Shown here piece after piece: positions 34,629-46,363 of a stretch of 64,000 nt of DNA. Origin of the DNA: Litomosoides sigmodontis. Its lineage: Eukaryota; Nematoda; Chromadorea; Rhabditida; Onchocercidae. Position 1 is the first letter of the stretch; each line of letters opens with the position of its first letter. Location: NCBI GenBank assembly GCA_963070105.1, contig OY718804.1:10431817-10495816 (forward strand), read 5' to 3'. The notes beneath the pieces were generated by a model, which saw only the letters and a list, made by a program, of their open reading frames with translations, had not been told where the DNA came from and did not search any database. The position numbers and the translations under genes are program-made.

Positions 34629-37192
34629 ATGGTATCAGTGATGGTTATTTTTTGGTTTTTACTAATTTGCACCATAAATTTGGGTTACGGTGATCGTATT
34701 CCTCCACATTATACGATCAATTTGGATTTAGCTCCAGAAAATCGTTGGAATAAAGTTATCGATGATCACAAGCAGATGATTCCGGCAGTTATTGAACAAA
34801 TCAAGTGATAATAAAGTTTATGGTGTATGAAAGATTTTGCAAATGTCCCTAAATATGAAAGTTCAATTAAATTATAACCTTTTAACAATTAACAAATAAC
34901 GTAAAACTTTTTGAAAATTATCATTCCTAAGCGAATACACAATTTTAGCCATTACGTTCCGAAGTTGCTACGTCCAGTTGCATGGTGGATTGATGAGAAT
35001 ATTTTAATCAAAGAGTTCCCGGAGGAATATGCCCGAGAAATACGCGGTTCCATTTCATTTTCCTGTGATCGTCGTAAAGCACAAATTAGATTTTGTTTTT
35101 TGCTAAGGACGCTAACATTTTATCTAGGGAATGAATAAATATCTCCAAATTTTGTATTTGGAACAAATATCTCCTGTAATTGCAAAATTAATTTCCCTTA
35201 ATTTGATTCACAGTTGATTGAAGTGATGAATAACATTACTTCTTAATTTGATCTATAAAATTAGCATTTTTTCAATTTATTTTTAGGCATTGCAGCGCGA
35301 AGTGGCCTTAGTGTTGGTGAGATAGTAGGTATGAACATCCTGTACGACATATCCGCCTTCGATCGGAAACAGTTCAGTCTTCAATGCATTCATTATATGC
35401 TGCAATAATTTGCAGTTACATTCTATTTTAATTACATCTAATTTATTAATTTTACTAAACTATTCAATCCTCCTACACAATCGTTATTTGATGAAAGAAA
35501 AGTTAGGTAAAATTCTAAATTGAAGTAAAAAATTAAAATTTTCAACATATTTCAGCATTTTAGCGGGCATTAGTTGTACATCCATTGTTGCGGAAGATCG
35601 TGAAGGCCGAATAATTCACGGCAGAAATTTAGACTATGCAATGACTTCACTTATTCGAAACTTAACAGTTATTGTTGACTTTACACGGGGAGGAAATGTA
35701 AGATAACATTTGCATAAAACTTTTATTTTTAATTATCCAAATCTTTTCCAACAATTTTCACCAGAAGATCTTTACTTAATGGTGCGCCACATATGTACAT
35801 TTAAAAGCAGCGTCTGTTCAAAAGTGTATCTTCAGATACTTTATACTGCAGTAACTTTCGTATTAAATGTTGGCATATATACTGGACAAAGGCATGGGTC
35901 ATTTTCGATCAGTATAAATGAACGCTGTTAGTTAACTGAATTATTAGTCTTTACATTCCTACGCTAATTGTCGGAAACTTTTTTTGTAGTTTCTAGAATT
36001 TTACAAATTGCTAAAAAAAATTTTCAGATTCCGGAAATTATATCGATACGATTCTAATGGAATTCTATACTCGTTTCAAAAAACCAGTGACATTTACTAT
36101 ACGGGCGGTGAATGAAGTTTAAATAGTTTTTTGAAAATGCTAAGAGAATACTACGGATTCAAAAACATCAAATTTTGATTTCGATGTTGAAAAATGATGA
36201 TTGTGATGATGATATACTGAATTTTGATTCCTCATTGAACACAAATGTCGCACCTATTTTTTTCCCTAATTTTTATATATTACAGACTCTTGAGGAGAAG
36301 AAGACATTCGAAGAAGCAAAGGAAGTGCTAATGAATGAACATTTTGTGGCTCCGTCATACCTGATCATGGCTGGCACTAGAACAGGGGAGGCCTGTATCA
36401 TAACAAGGTTTCATCATTTTGCTACATCACAGGAACAATTCATCGCACTTTATTTATTTCAGAGATCGCTGGAAGGCAGCAGATGTGAAATGTATCGATT
36501 CACAAAAAGGTCGTTGGTTTTTAGTAGAGACAAACTTTGATCACTGGAAGGTCGATAAGGACAAGCGTCGGTTTGTGCAAAATAATTAATTATGTTTTAA
36601 AAGAAATATCAAATTAATGCTATTAAAAAAATCGCACGGTGAAGGCTACGATTTTGAAAAATTTTCAACAAATAACAATAATAAAATGATTTTTTTTTCT
36701 TTCTAGAAAAGCGGCGGAAAAAGCCCTTGCACGGATTGGTAGAAATGCTATTGCATATGACCAAATGCTCCAAATTCTTTCGCTTTATCCTGTCCAAAAT
36801 AAGTAAATTTTTCTTTTGTAAAAAATTTATACGATTCAGCTGGAAAGCAAAAATGTATTTTTATCAAAAATAAAATAAAATTTCATCATTTCTCTTTTTT
36901 TTTTTAAAGAATCAATGATTTTAGTTTAATGAATTATAACACATTCCTTTGCTAAATGAACTTTCTCTTCTTCCAACAAATGCAATTTAGCAAGACTTAA
37001 TTTTTAGAACGATAATTAAATCATTATAACTGTTGTAATCATCCATGCGGAACCACAAACTGACAAAAAGAAGAATAAAGGAGAATTCTTCCCGCAAAAT
37101 TTTTAATATTTTACAGGTACACGATTTTTTCTACGGTAATGTCACCGTTAAATCAGAACGCTTTGCACAATTACACTATCATTTGGGAGTGA
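34629..37192 (+). CDS. Acid ceramidase / NAAA-family N-terminal-nucleophile amidase
   Basis: Lysosomal or secreted amidase family cleaving ceramide or N-acylethanolamines; the proenzyme self-cleaves before a catalytic Cys. Ten exons: 34629-34804, 34949-35046, 35287 to about 35360, 35556-35697, 35836-35926, 36028-36108, 36286-36407, 36463-36570, 36707-36802, 37117-37192. The start gives a signal peptide (MVSVMVIFWFLLICTINLGYG), then PPHYTINLDLAPENRW, GIAARSGLSVGEIVGMNILY, the nucleophile block SCTSIVAEDREGRIIHGRNL (Cys codon 35575-35577), GIYTGQRHGSFSISINER, MAGTRTGEACIITR, VETNFDHWK and a C terminus ending TIIWE. HGRNLDY and the VETNFDHWK block look nearer NAAA than ceramidase, but substrate cannot be decided. 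Exon 2 start and exon 3 donor are the least certain points. Confidence 0.9.
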
Positions 37193-39051
37193 AGCATCAA
37201 TGATAGGACAGTCATGGAATACTGTCGTTATGAGCAGGCACTTATTATCCTTCGTATCATCTCTCGACATCGACGATCCCTCGACTTATGATCCCTTGAC
37301 AATTAAATCATAAAACAAGAATCGAAATATTATCAATTTAAATTTATCCACTAGAACTGATAATTGTTACTAAATTTTCTAATTAACCACAATTCCATTA
37401 CAATTATTATGCAATACAGTGTTCTTCTCTGTATTGATGTTTGAGTTCTCAACGATTCAAAACCACAGTTGTATAATTCAGAGGAGAGAAAAAGGTGAAA
37501 AGTGAAAAGAGTGAAATGAATGGAAAATTTTACAACAAAATTGAGAATGAGGAGGAGAAAGAATTATGCGCAACATAGGGGAAGTAATAGACTTATATTT
37601 ATCCACAGCAACTAAAGCATCATCTCAAAGTTAGTTTATATTACCTTATTGACGTCAGCAGTGGTTTACAATCGTGAATGAGTGACCAGCAGAACAGATG
37701 CAAGCAACAGCCGTATTAAAACGTTTTGTTTGGAGATCGTCTCTTCTCCTATGTTGTTTATGTCTTTTGTGTGTGTGTGTGTAGGTATGGACTTCTTTTA
37801 TTTTATTATGCTTTGACTAATCTCATTTAAAATTTACCTGTTGAAAACTTATTAATTTTCCTGTTAAGTGATCGATGGAAATGAAGGATGGAAGGGAAGT
37901 AGATGTCTGGTTAGCTAAGGTTGTACTTGTTGTGTGCATAGACGTGACGTGTGACATTCGTTGTAAAAGAAAGTTAGTCAAGTAAGGAATAGTACGGAGA
38001 AGGTTATTCAGTGTAAGTGTTATCTTAACAGTGATAATGAGTGATCAGTTTGGATGCTCAAAGCAAATGATACAAATGAAAATTCCATTTTTTTTTAGGA
38101 TAAATGAAATCATAGATTGATTTTATTTTCATCTAACATGCCACTTTCCAAAGCTGTTAAACTAACCAGCCAAAAATTTCATGGTTTATTCAAATTCCCT
38201 CAGTTACTATGATGTGAACAAGGCTATTGATATTGATAAAGGCATCCGCCATACTTCCTCCTATCACTGGTCTCTTTACTGGGAAAGTAAACCTATTAAA
38301 AAAATCATCGAAAGAAGGCTATCCTATTTGTCCTACATAGTGAGCGATTCAGTTCAATTTCATTTGTTTTACTGAAACGAGTAGATTAAAGTTCAAGTGC
38401 TGTTAGGATAGATTAAATTCATTGATGAACATTTTAGCAAAATTTGGTGTTGCGTTATTGTTAGATAAAATTCCACATTTCATTCATTAATTGAGTAATA
38501 TATAGTTATTTGGAAATTTTTGTTTAACTTTTTGTTTGCTATAAATTATAATTTGATCGTGTCGAAAGATAATTTCAATTGCTTGTTTTTTTTTTAAAAC
38601 TTACTTCACAGCGGTGACTATCTTTGAGTGAAAGGAGAAGAGAAGATTTCAAAGACTGTTGTGTCATTGAATTTTTTCAACTGCAAAATTAGTAGGAATA
38701 ATTAAAATAGAGTTATCAGTGTGATACATAGTTTTTTATTACATCTAAAAATAAATTATCGTGCAAAATTGTGGTTGTGAAAATAGGTAAGTTATTGTAA
38801 TTTCAACAAAAATATTGCTCTTTGCCGAGCACTTCAAGCAGTGTTGCTTCAAAATTTTTTAGTTTTGCTAAAAAATATTTAGTTGAAGAGTTTCGTGCCA
38901 ACAAGTTTCAAATCGTTTCTTTCCTGTTTTATTTCAAAATATTTTGACAAATGTTCATTCATCCATCAGTTAACTGCAAAAGATTGCTTATTTCGAAAAT
39001 GAAAAAGTTATTATTTTTAATTTTGCATATTTCTCAAAAATAGAACTTTGC

Positions 39052-39054
<3 letters not shown>

Positions 39055-39131
<77 letters not shown>

Positions 39132-39246
39132 GGGAGAGAGAGAAGGAGAGAGAGAAGGAGAGAGAGAGGGAGAGAGAGAGGGAGAGAGAGAGGGAGAGAG
39201 AGAGGGAGAGAGAGGGAGAGAGAGGGAGAGAGAGAGAGAGAGAGAA
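39055..39246. repeat. GA microsatellite with GGGAGAGA higher-order units
   Basis: The first 66 or so bases are pure (GA)n; the rest is built from 8-12-base units in which GGGAGAGA or GAAGGAGAGA recur, then returns to (GA)n. The purine strand is +. Arg/Glu-rich and Ser/Leu-rich open frames here are artefacts of the repeat. Confidence 0.95.
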
Positions 39247-40214
39247 AGAAGGAAGAAAGAGTGCTAGAGAAAAGAAGCAAATATTTTAGATTTATTTTTT
39301 GATAAAAAGGTAAGCGATCTCTGTGTGGTAATTTAATACTTTAAATTAATAAATTTGGAAGAGTAAAGATTAAAAGGCAAACAGACAGCTGAATAGGTGC
39401 ATTTCAATTAATGGATGAATGAGTTGTATCGATATTCCGATACAAGGTTTATACATCAGTCTGCTTGCACATCTGCTCTTTTAACTTCCTCTTCGATTTC
39501 TTTCTTTTATTAGCGAATCTTTTGTTTTAACTAAACTGCATTAGCAATTTAACGGTCTTGAAAATTAGATTAATTCCAATTCAGTTTTCTTCCTTGCGAT
39601 ATGTTTGAACGACTGTTTTTCTTGATGATTCGGGAAGGAAGAACTTTTGCTAATTTTTGGAGAGAGTATTGAGATTTGACCAGAGATCTTGCTTTTTCTT
39701 CTGAACGATGCAACAAATAAAATTAAAATTCCACTTCACTTAGCTGTCCCTTCTTCTAATGCAAACGAATCTTTCCTTTCAACCATTTGCGCTTAACAAT
39801 TCTAAGCAAAATTAGATAGATAGCTTAATGAACTGAAAATTTTGCAAAAAAGAGGAACACATCTTTGCATGTATTTATCTCTTCCTATCTTTTGTTAAAC
39901 ACTGAGTGGCACTTTTAATTTCCAATTTAAAACAAAATGTTTTTCTTTGTTTTAGAAAATATTTTGCAAAATTTTTCAAAGCAGATGAAAATTCCATAAG
40001 GCACATATTCATAACAATTCGCTATTTCACATATACTTGAATTAATTAATGTTTCATATGTGACTTGCCTAGGATTTATATCAAAAATTAATTACTATTT
40101 TCCAAATAGTTTAATGCGCTCTAATACATCTGCTGCTCAAGGAGCACTCGCAAGATGGATGTATGTATTAGCTAATAATCATAAATCATTATAAACAGAT
40201 TAATGATTGATGAT

Positions 40215-40256
40215 TGCTGGGAATGAATGAATGAATGAATGAATGAATGAATGAAT
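40215..40256. repeat. AATG tetranucleotide repeat
   Basis: About eight consecutive AATG units, followed by AATCAATTAATTAATG, in noncoding DNA. The flanks hold related ATTAATGATTGATG words. Confidence 0.9.
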
Positions 40257-43200
40257 CAATTAATTAATGTTATTGAATAATCATTAATCATTGTCAAACG
40301 GATCCCACCGATTGCATAATGCCATCCTAAATTATAAAAAAGAGTGGTGGCAATGAATAACGCTAGCAATTAGCATTTCCTAACAAATGAAGCAACCAGA
40401 GAGCTTCAACTTTCACTTGAAATTTACGCTATAAGTCTCAGCGGCAACGACAATGCTTCTTCATGTCGGCGACATCTAACTTTCCCACTCATCAATTAAA
40501 CTTGTCCTCATCAATTAAAATTAAACTTGTCCTCAATTACAAGCGATGAGTGTGGGAGGTGAGGTCAGCGTCTGCTAGTGACAATTACAACTCACGCAGT
40601 TTGAATAATTAACAATTATAATAGTTTTGTTTTTTTTTTCAATGAAACGCTTTTGCGTGTTTTTTTCTCGGCCAACCATGTAGCAATGAAAGGAGTCGTA
40701 TAAAATGAGGAAAGGTTGCTTCATTAGTTAGCGCTATTCATCCATCTTTTCCCTCTTCCACGCATCACTTCATGATTTAGCAAGGAGGAGAAGTTTAATT
40801 TCCTCTCTGATCGAAGTTTCACTGACAAAAAAAATGATATTAATAATTCATTTAAGCTATAATTCTGCATTTGCAAATAATTTAAATAGTGGTGAATTGA
40901 TTAAAAATTAAGTAAATGTATTAATTGATTACATTAGATTAGACAAATGTTTCAATTTGACTTTAAGTTAAAATTTAAAACCAGAAAGAATTCCACCCTC
41001 CGCTTCTTTATTATCTTCTTTGGTAATTTCGAGATGAATTTCCAATGTGTTTTCATGTAAGCTGTGAGTTAAATTTGGAATGATTTGCAGAGGCATTATT
41101 AGCCTAAGCGTTGATGTGCGCAAAATGACGGAATGTTTTGATAACGACGTTATACTTCAGCATACTTGTTGTGTGAATGAAAAATTTCTCAATAATTTGA
41201 AAGGCTAATAATGCTTACTCCAAGCACTCATCAATTTCCTCCTCCAAAAGATCGTCGAGCTAACAACATTTCGTCGGACAGCCTGAGCAAATAACTCAGA
41301 ATTTCATCCATTATGAATCATTCTTTTTTCACAAAGGTTATCAAACCACTCTTCATCATTTGCATAAAGTTCAACTTCAACCACGCATTGAAGCATTTGG
41401 CCTAACAATCGCTGTAAGACGTAATGCCATATGTCTCCACCCGAGCCTATCCATCATTCCTTTTCATCTTTCCTCCCAAACTAAATTCAGCCATGCCACT
41501 TCTCACTCACTTTCGTTACTTCTCGTTAAATAATATTTCAGTTGCTTAACGTAACAAAACTGCGGTTGCCTGAGCAATTGAAATATCAATGGTAAGCCGC
41601 TAATAGAGTAAATGCTAATGGGACAAATGTCAGATCACTCCATCCTTTTATAGTAAGACTCATTTAGCAATTAATAATTTCAAGAAGAGGCAAGGTGCTT
41701 GACGATTGCGCAATGTTTTCAAGGATGGGAATTGAAAGAAGACTGAAAATGGAAATACACATTTATATTTCTCGCATAATTTCATTTCGCATGTAAAAAC
41801 AAATATATGCAAGTTTCCTTTACTTTCTAATTTGAAGGATAGTCTTCAAAGTCATTTTATTTAAACTTAAATTAAATTAAAAACGGCAAAAAGTTTTCCA
41901 TAGCTATTAGTTCCTCAAGTGTTCCGCAATTTCCCTCTACGATCATTCCACAATTCTTCATACTATTTCTTTATTCAAAATGAACAAAAATGCATGAATG
42001 GATTTTGTGGAAAGGCTACTAAACGCAGAATTTTACTTTAGTGTTACTTACTTATCATTTAGGTAGTCTATGTCTCCAACTATTTAATTTATTTTACAAC
42101 AACCGGTGCAGTTAAGTTGTAACCTTCTTTGCCTTTACAACTTCCATTGCGTCATACTCATAGCGCTTGTGTTATTGCTTTCATCAAAATTAATTCACAC
42201 TTGACAAAGTCGACAAAATTATTTTAAAATTCTCGCAGTCATTTCCCGAGAGATACCGAAATTGCTATTTACTAAGGTTGCGGTGAGTGGGATGGTTCGC
42301 CTTACCTTAACTGTTACTAGTATTTATAAATGTATTGCAATCGATTATTCCACTTCTTTTTGTTGTCGAATAAACGAGCTCATTTTCGTTATGCATTAAA
42401 ATTTGGTAGGAAAAAAATTCTATTTTTCATTAATTTAAATTTAATTCAAATACAATTTTAAGAATAAATTTGATGTGTTAAAGCTAACTAACCAATAGCA
42501 AAAATGACCCTTCCATTCATGCATTTTGGCGGCCGTACAAAGAGGAAGGTAATCAGGTAGAAGTGTTCATTAGGCTACTCAGTAACGATGAAGGAAGCTA
42601 GTGACATCATCGGATAGCAGCAAAATTGAGAAGTTAGATGAGTCGCATTAGCTTCTGCGCTGAGTTACTCAGATTAACTCAGATCTGTTTATTACGGATC
42701 TGTGCTGAGTTACCTCTGATCATTACCGCTCGGTGAAGGTAATACTGCGCGCAATCGAATTCCTTCACTCGTCCACGTTCGCTGTGAATCTAAACGTTGG
42801 ATCGCTGTACCTTTCAACCTTCCTGTTTACTTCTTGATACGTGCAATGAGCACTTGAATTCCGGCGCTTCCATTTTTGAACGATTTGGACGTGACGTTTG
42901 TTGCAAGCAAACTTTAGATGCTACGCAAATTTAAATGTCATCTCGTCCATCGATCATCGATCGTTGTGCTGTTTCACTGAAGCTATTGGCTTGGTTAGGT
43001 GTCATTTTGAATGAGTTGAGATGTGTTTTTGTGTTGTTGAACTTTATCAAATTGGAGACAGCTTGAAGGCAAATTGCATTTGAAGTAGCGCTTCGGAATT
43101 AAAACGAAATTCAACAGAATTACATCAATGAAAGGCAAGCGAAGCTTTCAGCTGTAAATATCCATCCATTTATCTTTTCTCAATGAAACTTTCATGTAAT

Positions 43201-43605
43201 TGCTGCTATCATATTTACATATATCATTATTGCTGTCATACCGCTCATCAATCATTACCACCACACCTCCTATTACAACTAAGTCGCGTTCGGCGTTCAT
43301 TTGATGCATTCACTCAAATTTAAACTTATGAATCAAAGATTGTTTTTCCAGTCAGACGCCTTCAAACATCAATGATGCCTATTGAATTAACATTAAAATT
43401 ATTTTGTTTCCAGCAACAGCAACAATAGCATCACAATAATAATGGTAATAATAGTAATTAGTACTAATCATAATAATTAAATGCCTTCACAAGAATTCAA
43501 AAAAAACTAATTAAATTAACGTCGTTAATGTTTTAAAGGTAACTCATATTTTAATCTACTAAATACGACTGAAAATTTTGTATTTGCTATAGAAAGAACA
43601 AAATA

Positions 43606-43704
43606 TTTCTAGTATAATTTTCCAAGTGAGTATAATAGTATAAGTAATAGTATGAGTATAATATAAGTAAAAAAGTGAGTTTCTAGTATAATTTCCAAGT
43701 GAAG
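43606..43704. repeat. Two near-identical 24-base direct repeats
   Basis: TTTCTAGTATAATTTTCCAAG (about 43607) recurs about 73 bases later as TTTCTAGTATAATTTCCAAG (about 43680), separated by TATAAGTA-rich sequence. Noncoding. Confidence 0.75.
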
Positions 43705-46340
43705 ATTTTGATGAGATTTTTAAAAGAATTAATTGATTGAAATAAAAGTTATTCAACTGTAATTGAGTGGGATGGTAGGATTGCTAGAAATAATTTGCCA
43801 ATAAATATTAATTAGATGAATATTTCAATTAATAATTAACTATTCGTGTAATTATTGCAAGTTTATCTTTCATTTCTTGAGTGAAAAAGTTGGAAAATTG
43901 CTCCACTGCAAGGAAAACTTTACGAATGAAATAAGTGGTAATCCAACAAGTTTGTATTTACTCGTATTTTTCATTTATCAAGTATTCGTTGTATCGTTTA
44001 ATCATTCCAAGTTGCTTTCCCATTTTTAAAATCAAAAATTTTGCCTTTTTTTCCGCTCGCCAATAAATTAGTGGATGAGTATTTCGTTATCAATCCATTT
44101 TTTCTTTCCTTTCATTGCCTTTTTTTTTCAAATCATTACCTTCTCCCACTCACTAATTTCGCATATATCGCACTTCATTTTCATGCTAATTTTTAACTCC
44201 ATTTTAGAAACTACTGGAATTTAGGTCACAACTTGGTTTTTCATTCCACCCACAAAGCCTTGTCTTTTTCCGCAACATTGAAAAAGGTGGAAGTGTCGAA
44301 GAATTTGTTGAGGACGCAGGTGAAGAAAAGCCACACGGATAAACTGACTGAAATTAGTTCAGTCTTTTAATTTTTATTTCTTGAAATTTAACTGCTCTCC
44401 TCCTCTAAATGACCTCTTTGCTATGAGCAAAGTTTTACGCATTTCGAAAAAAAAAGAATTTTTTTTTAAGCGATTTATACTAACTCTGGAGGATTAGAAA
44501 CTTCCTTTCCTTGTTGCACTAAGAAATTTTTCCTATTGGCCAGGCCTTTCCCCACCCAGCAACTAGGCCCGTCTTTTTTAAAGTTTTCCCTCTTTCGTAT
44601 TTCAAAAATTACACTCATTTTTCCGTCGTTCAAATTGAAATGAACTCATATTGCTATGATCTTACCAGATCTTATTTTCCTTTTTGCTCCTGTCAAACTA
44701 AAAGTGAAGGGTCGATATCGCTGTCTAATTAATTAAATGTCTGTTGCTTCTTCACTTGCATAATAATCTGTGTCTCCACATTTCTCATGCACCGCATCAT
44801 TTCCTGAATTCAGAAATTCGCAATTGCCTTAGTCACATTCTAACAAATTCATCCACAATTAGCTATAACGTCAGAATGCATTTATTTTAAGATACAATTA
44901 AATTTAAAATAATTAAATAAGAGTACGATAGAATCCTTGTACTTTTGCCATTGCTAGTTAATGAATAACGCACTTTCGCTTAATTTCCTATTTTCTATCA
45001 CCGAAAATTTTGCTAAATTAATTGCTTACTATAACCTATTGTTTGTGATAATAGTAAGAGTGTTTTTCTTCATTTGCCAGTTGAATAATTTCCAGCTAGA
45101 AGGAATGAATAATTCAAGTTAAAGTTGAAGCGAAAAAATTTTATTGAAATTGTGGAGTGTCATTTTGCGCGGTAGCAGTAATTTCATTTTAGTTTTATTG
45201 GAAATGAAATTCATTGAGGAAATGCTAATCTCTCTCCTTTCCTGCCTTGTCCTACTGGATGACTTCCTGTCTCACTTAAGTACTATGAAAATTTCATTTA
45301 TTCTCCTAACAAACGATCTGCTACAACGTTTCAAAGTACTCTTAGTAATTGTTTTTTTAACCGTCAATTTATGCAAAATTTTCACCATTTTTTTTGTACC
45401 CAATATTTTTAGCTGAGAGAGAGAGAGAGAGAGTAGAAAATGAAGCATCTTGTAAGCTTTCACAGTAAAGCTGCTTCTGAGAGACACCTTTGAACAGATT
45501 TTAAGGAGCAGAAGAAGAGATTAAAATGTTTAAGAAATAGCTGAATGGTTAGTATTAAACTATTAAATCAACTTCCTCCGCAACATAAACGTATGCTATC
45601 CATTGAGCATTTAATTTTTTTGTGCCTCAAATTAAGCAAATGCATTGTTTGGTTGTGTTGAGAAGAGAATTTCATTCAGAAATATCATTAAATCCTTTTT
45701 CAAGTTTTCCATTTTTTGTCTTTCAGTTTATTGAAGTGTTATCATTATTGATTTCGATACTCTTCCAATGTTCGCCGTTTTATCGCTCTGAGTTGGAGAA
45801 GTAGTAGATGAGGAAGAAGCTTAAGCTTAGCTGGGAGTAAAGACTTTATCAGCTGATAAGTTTAATTAGTGAAAAAACTTAAAAGGCACTTTGTGCTGCT
45901 ACTCCGAAGAAGTAATGAAATTTTCTGTTACAATTTCAAAACAACAAAATTTCAATTTTATCAAAATATCATTTCACTCGCAACAAAGCGAACATTTAGG
46001 CCGCACTATTAGCTCTATACTTCATATATATATTTTTTAAATTAAACCAATTATTATGTGATGACATTTGCACTTTCTCGTTTTTTCAATTGTTTTCATT
46101 TTCTTCTATCAATTTTAGGTAAAATTTACAGAGCGATTTAACTGATACCTTATAACAATCAGAGCTGATAGCCTCTTTTGTTTCATCATACAGTTTAAAC
46201 AAGTGAAAATTTCCCACTACTTCCTGTATTTAATCATTTCTTAACTTTGCTCTATTTGCATAATTCGCTGAAAAAAATCACATCAAACAATTCACCTCAT
46301 TAATTAAATTAGAAGTGTTCGAGCAATATTGAAGCGAAGG

Positions 46341-46350
46341 AAAATTTCAG
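46341..46350 (+). promoter_or_regulatory. Probable trans-splice acceptor of the globin gene
   Basis: AAAATTTCAG ends 13 bases before the ATG at 46364, a usual position for a spliced-leader acceptor. A cis-intron from an upstream noncoding exon is the alternative. Confidence 0.45.
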
Positions 46351-46363
46351 TTCATTGCCTTTC

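Larger units (their letters stand above)
37193..46340. other. 9-kb gene-poor region
   Basis: No exon chain on either strand. Open frames (for example 38181-38375, 43559-43756, 45144-45416) are short, AT-driven and without splice-linked partners. It holds a long GA-rich microsatellite (39055-39246), an AATG repeat (about 40220-40256), and short direct repeats. It could contain outlying 5' exons or regulatory DNA of the globin gene. Confidence 0.55.

Noticed and set aside
34596..34650. Upstream out-of-frame ATG before the NAAA-like start
   Set aside because: It lies within the probable trans-splice acceptor and would be removed from the mRNA.
38181..38375. 64-codon frame in the gene-poor region
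   Set aside because: No exon chain or resemblance; isolated.
39017..39302. Ser/Leu-rich (-) and Arg/Glu-rich (+) open frames
   Set aside because: Both are translations of the GA repeat.
45144..45416. 90-codon Leu-rich frame (+)
   Set aside because: Begins at a non-ATG codon, no splice context, low-complexity hydrophobic content.
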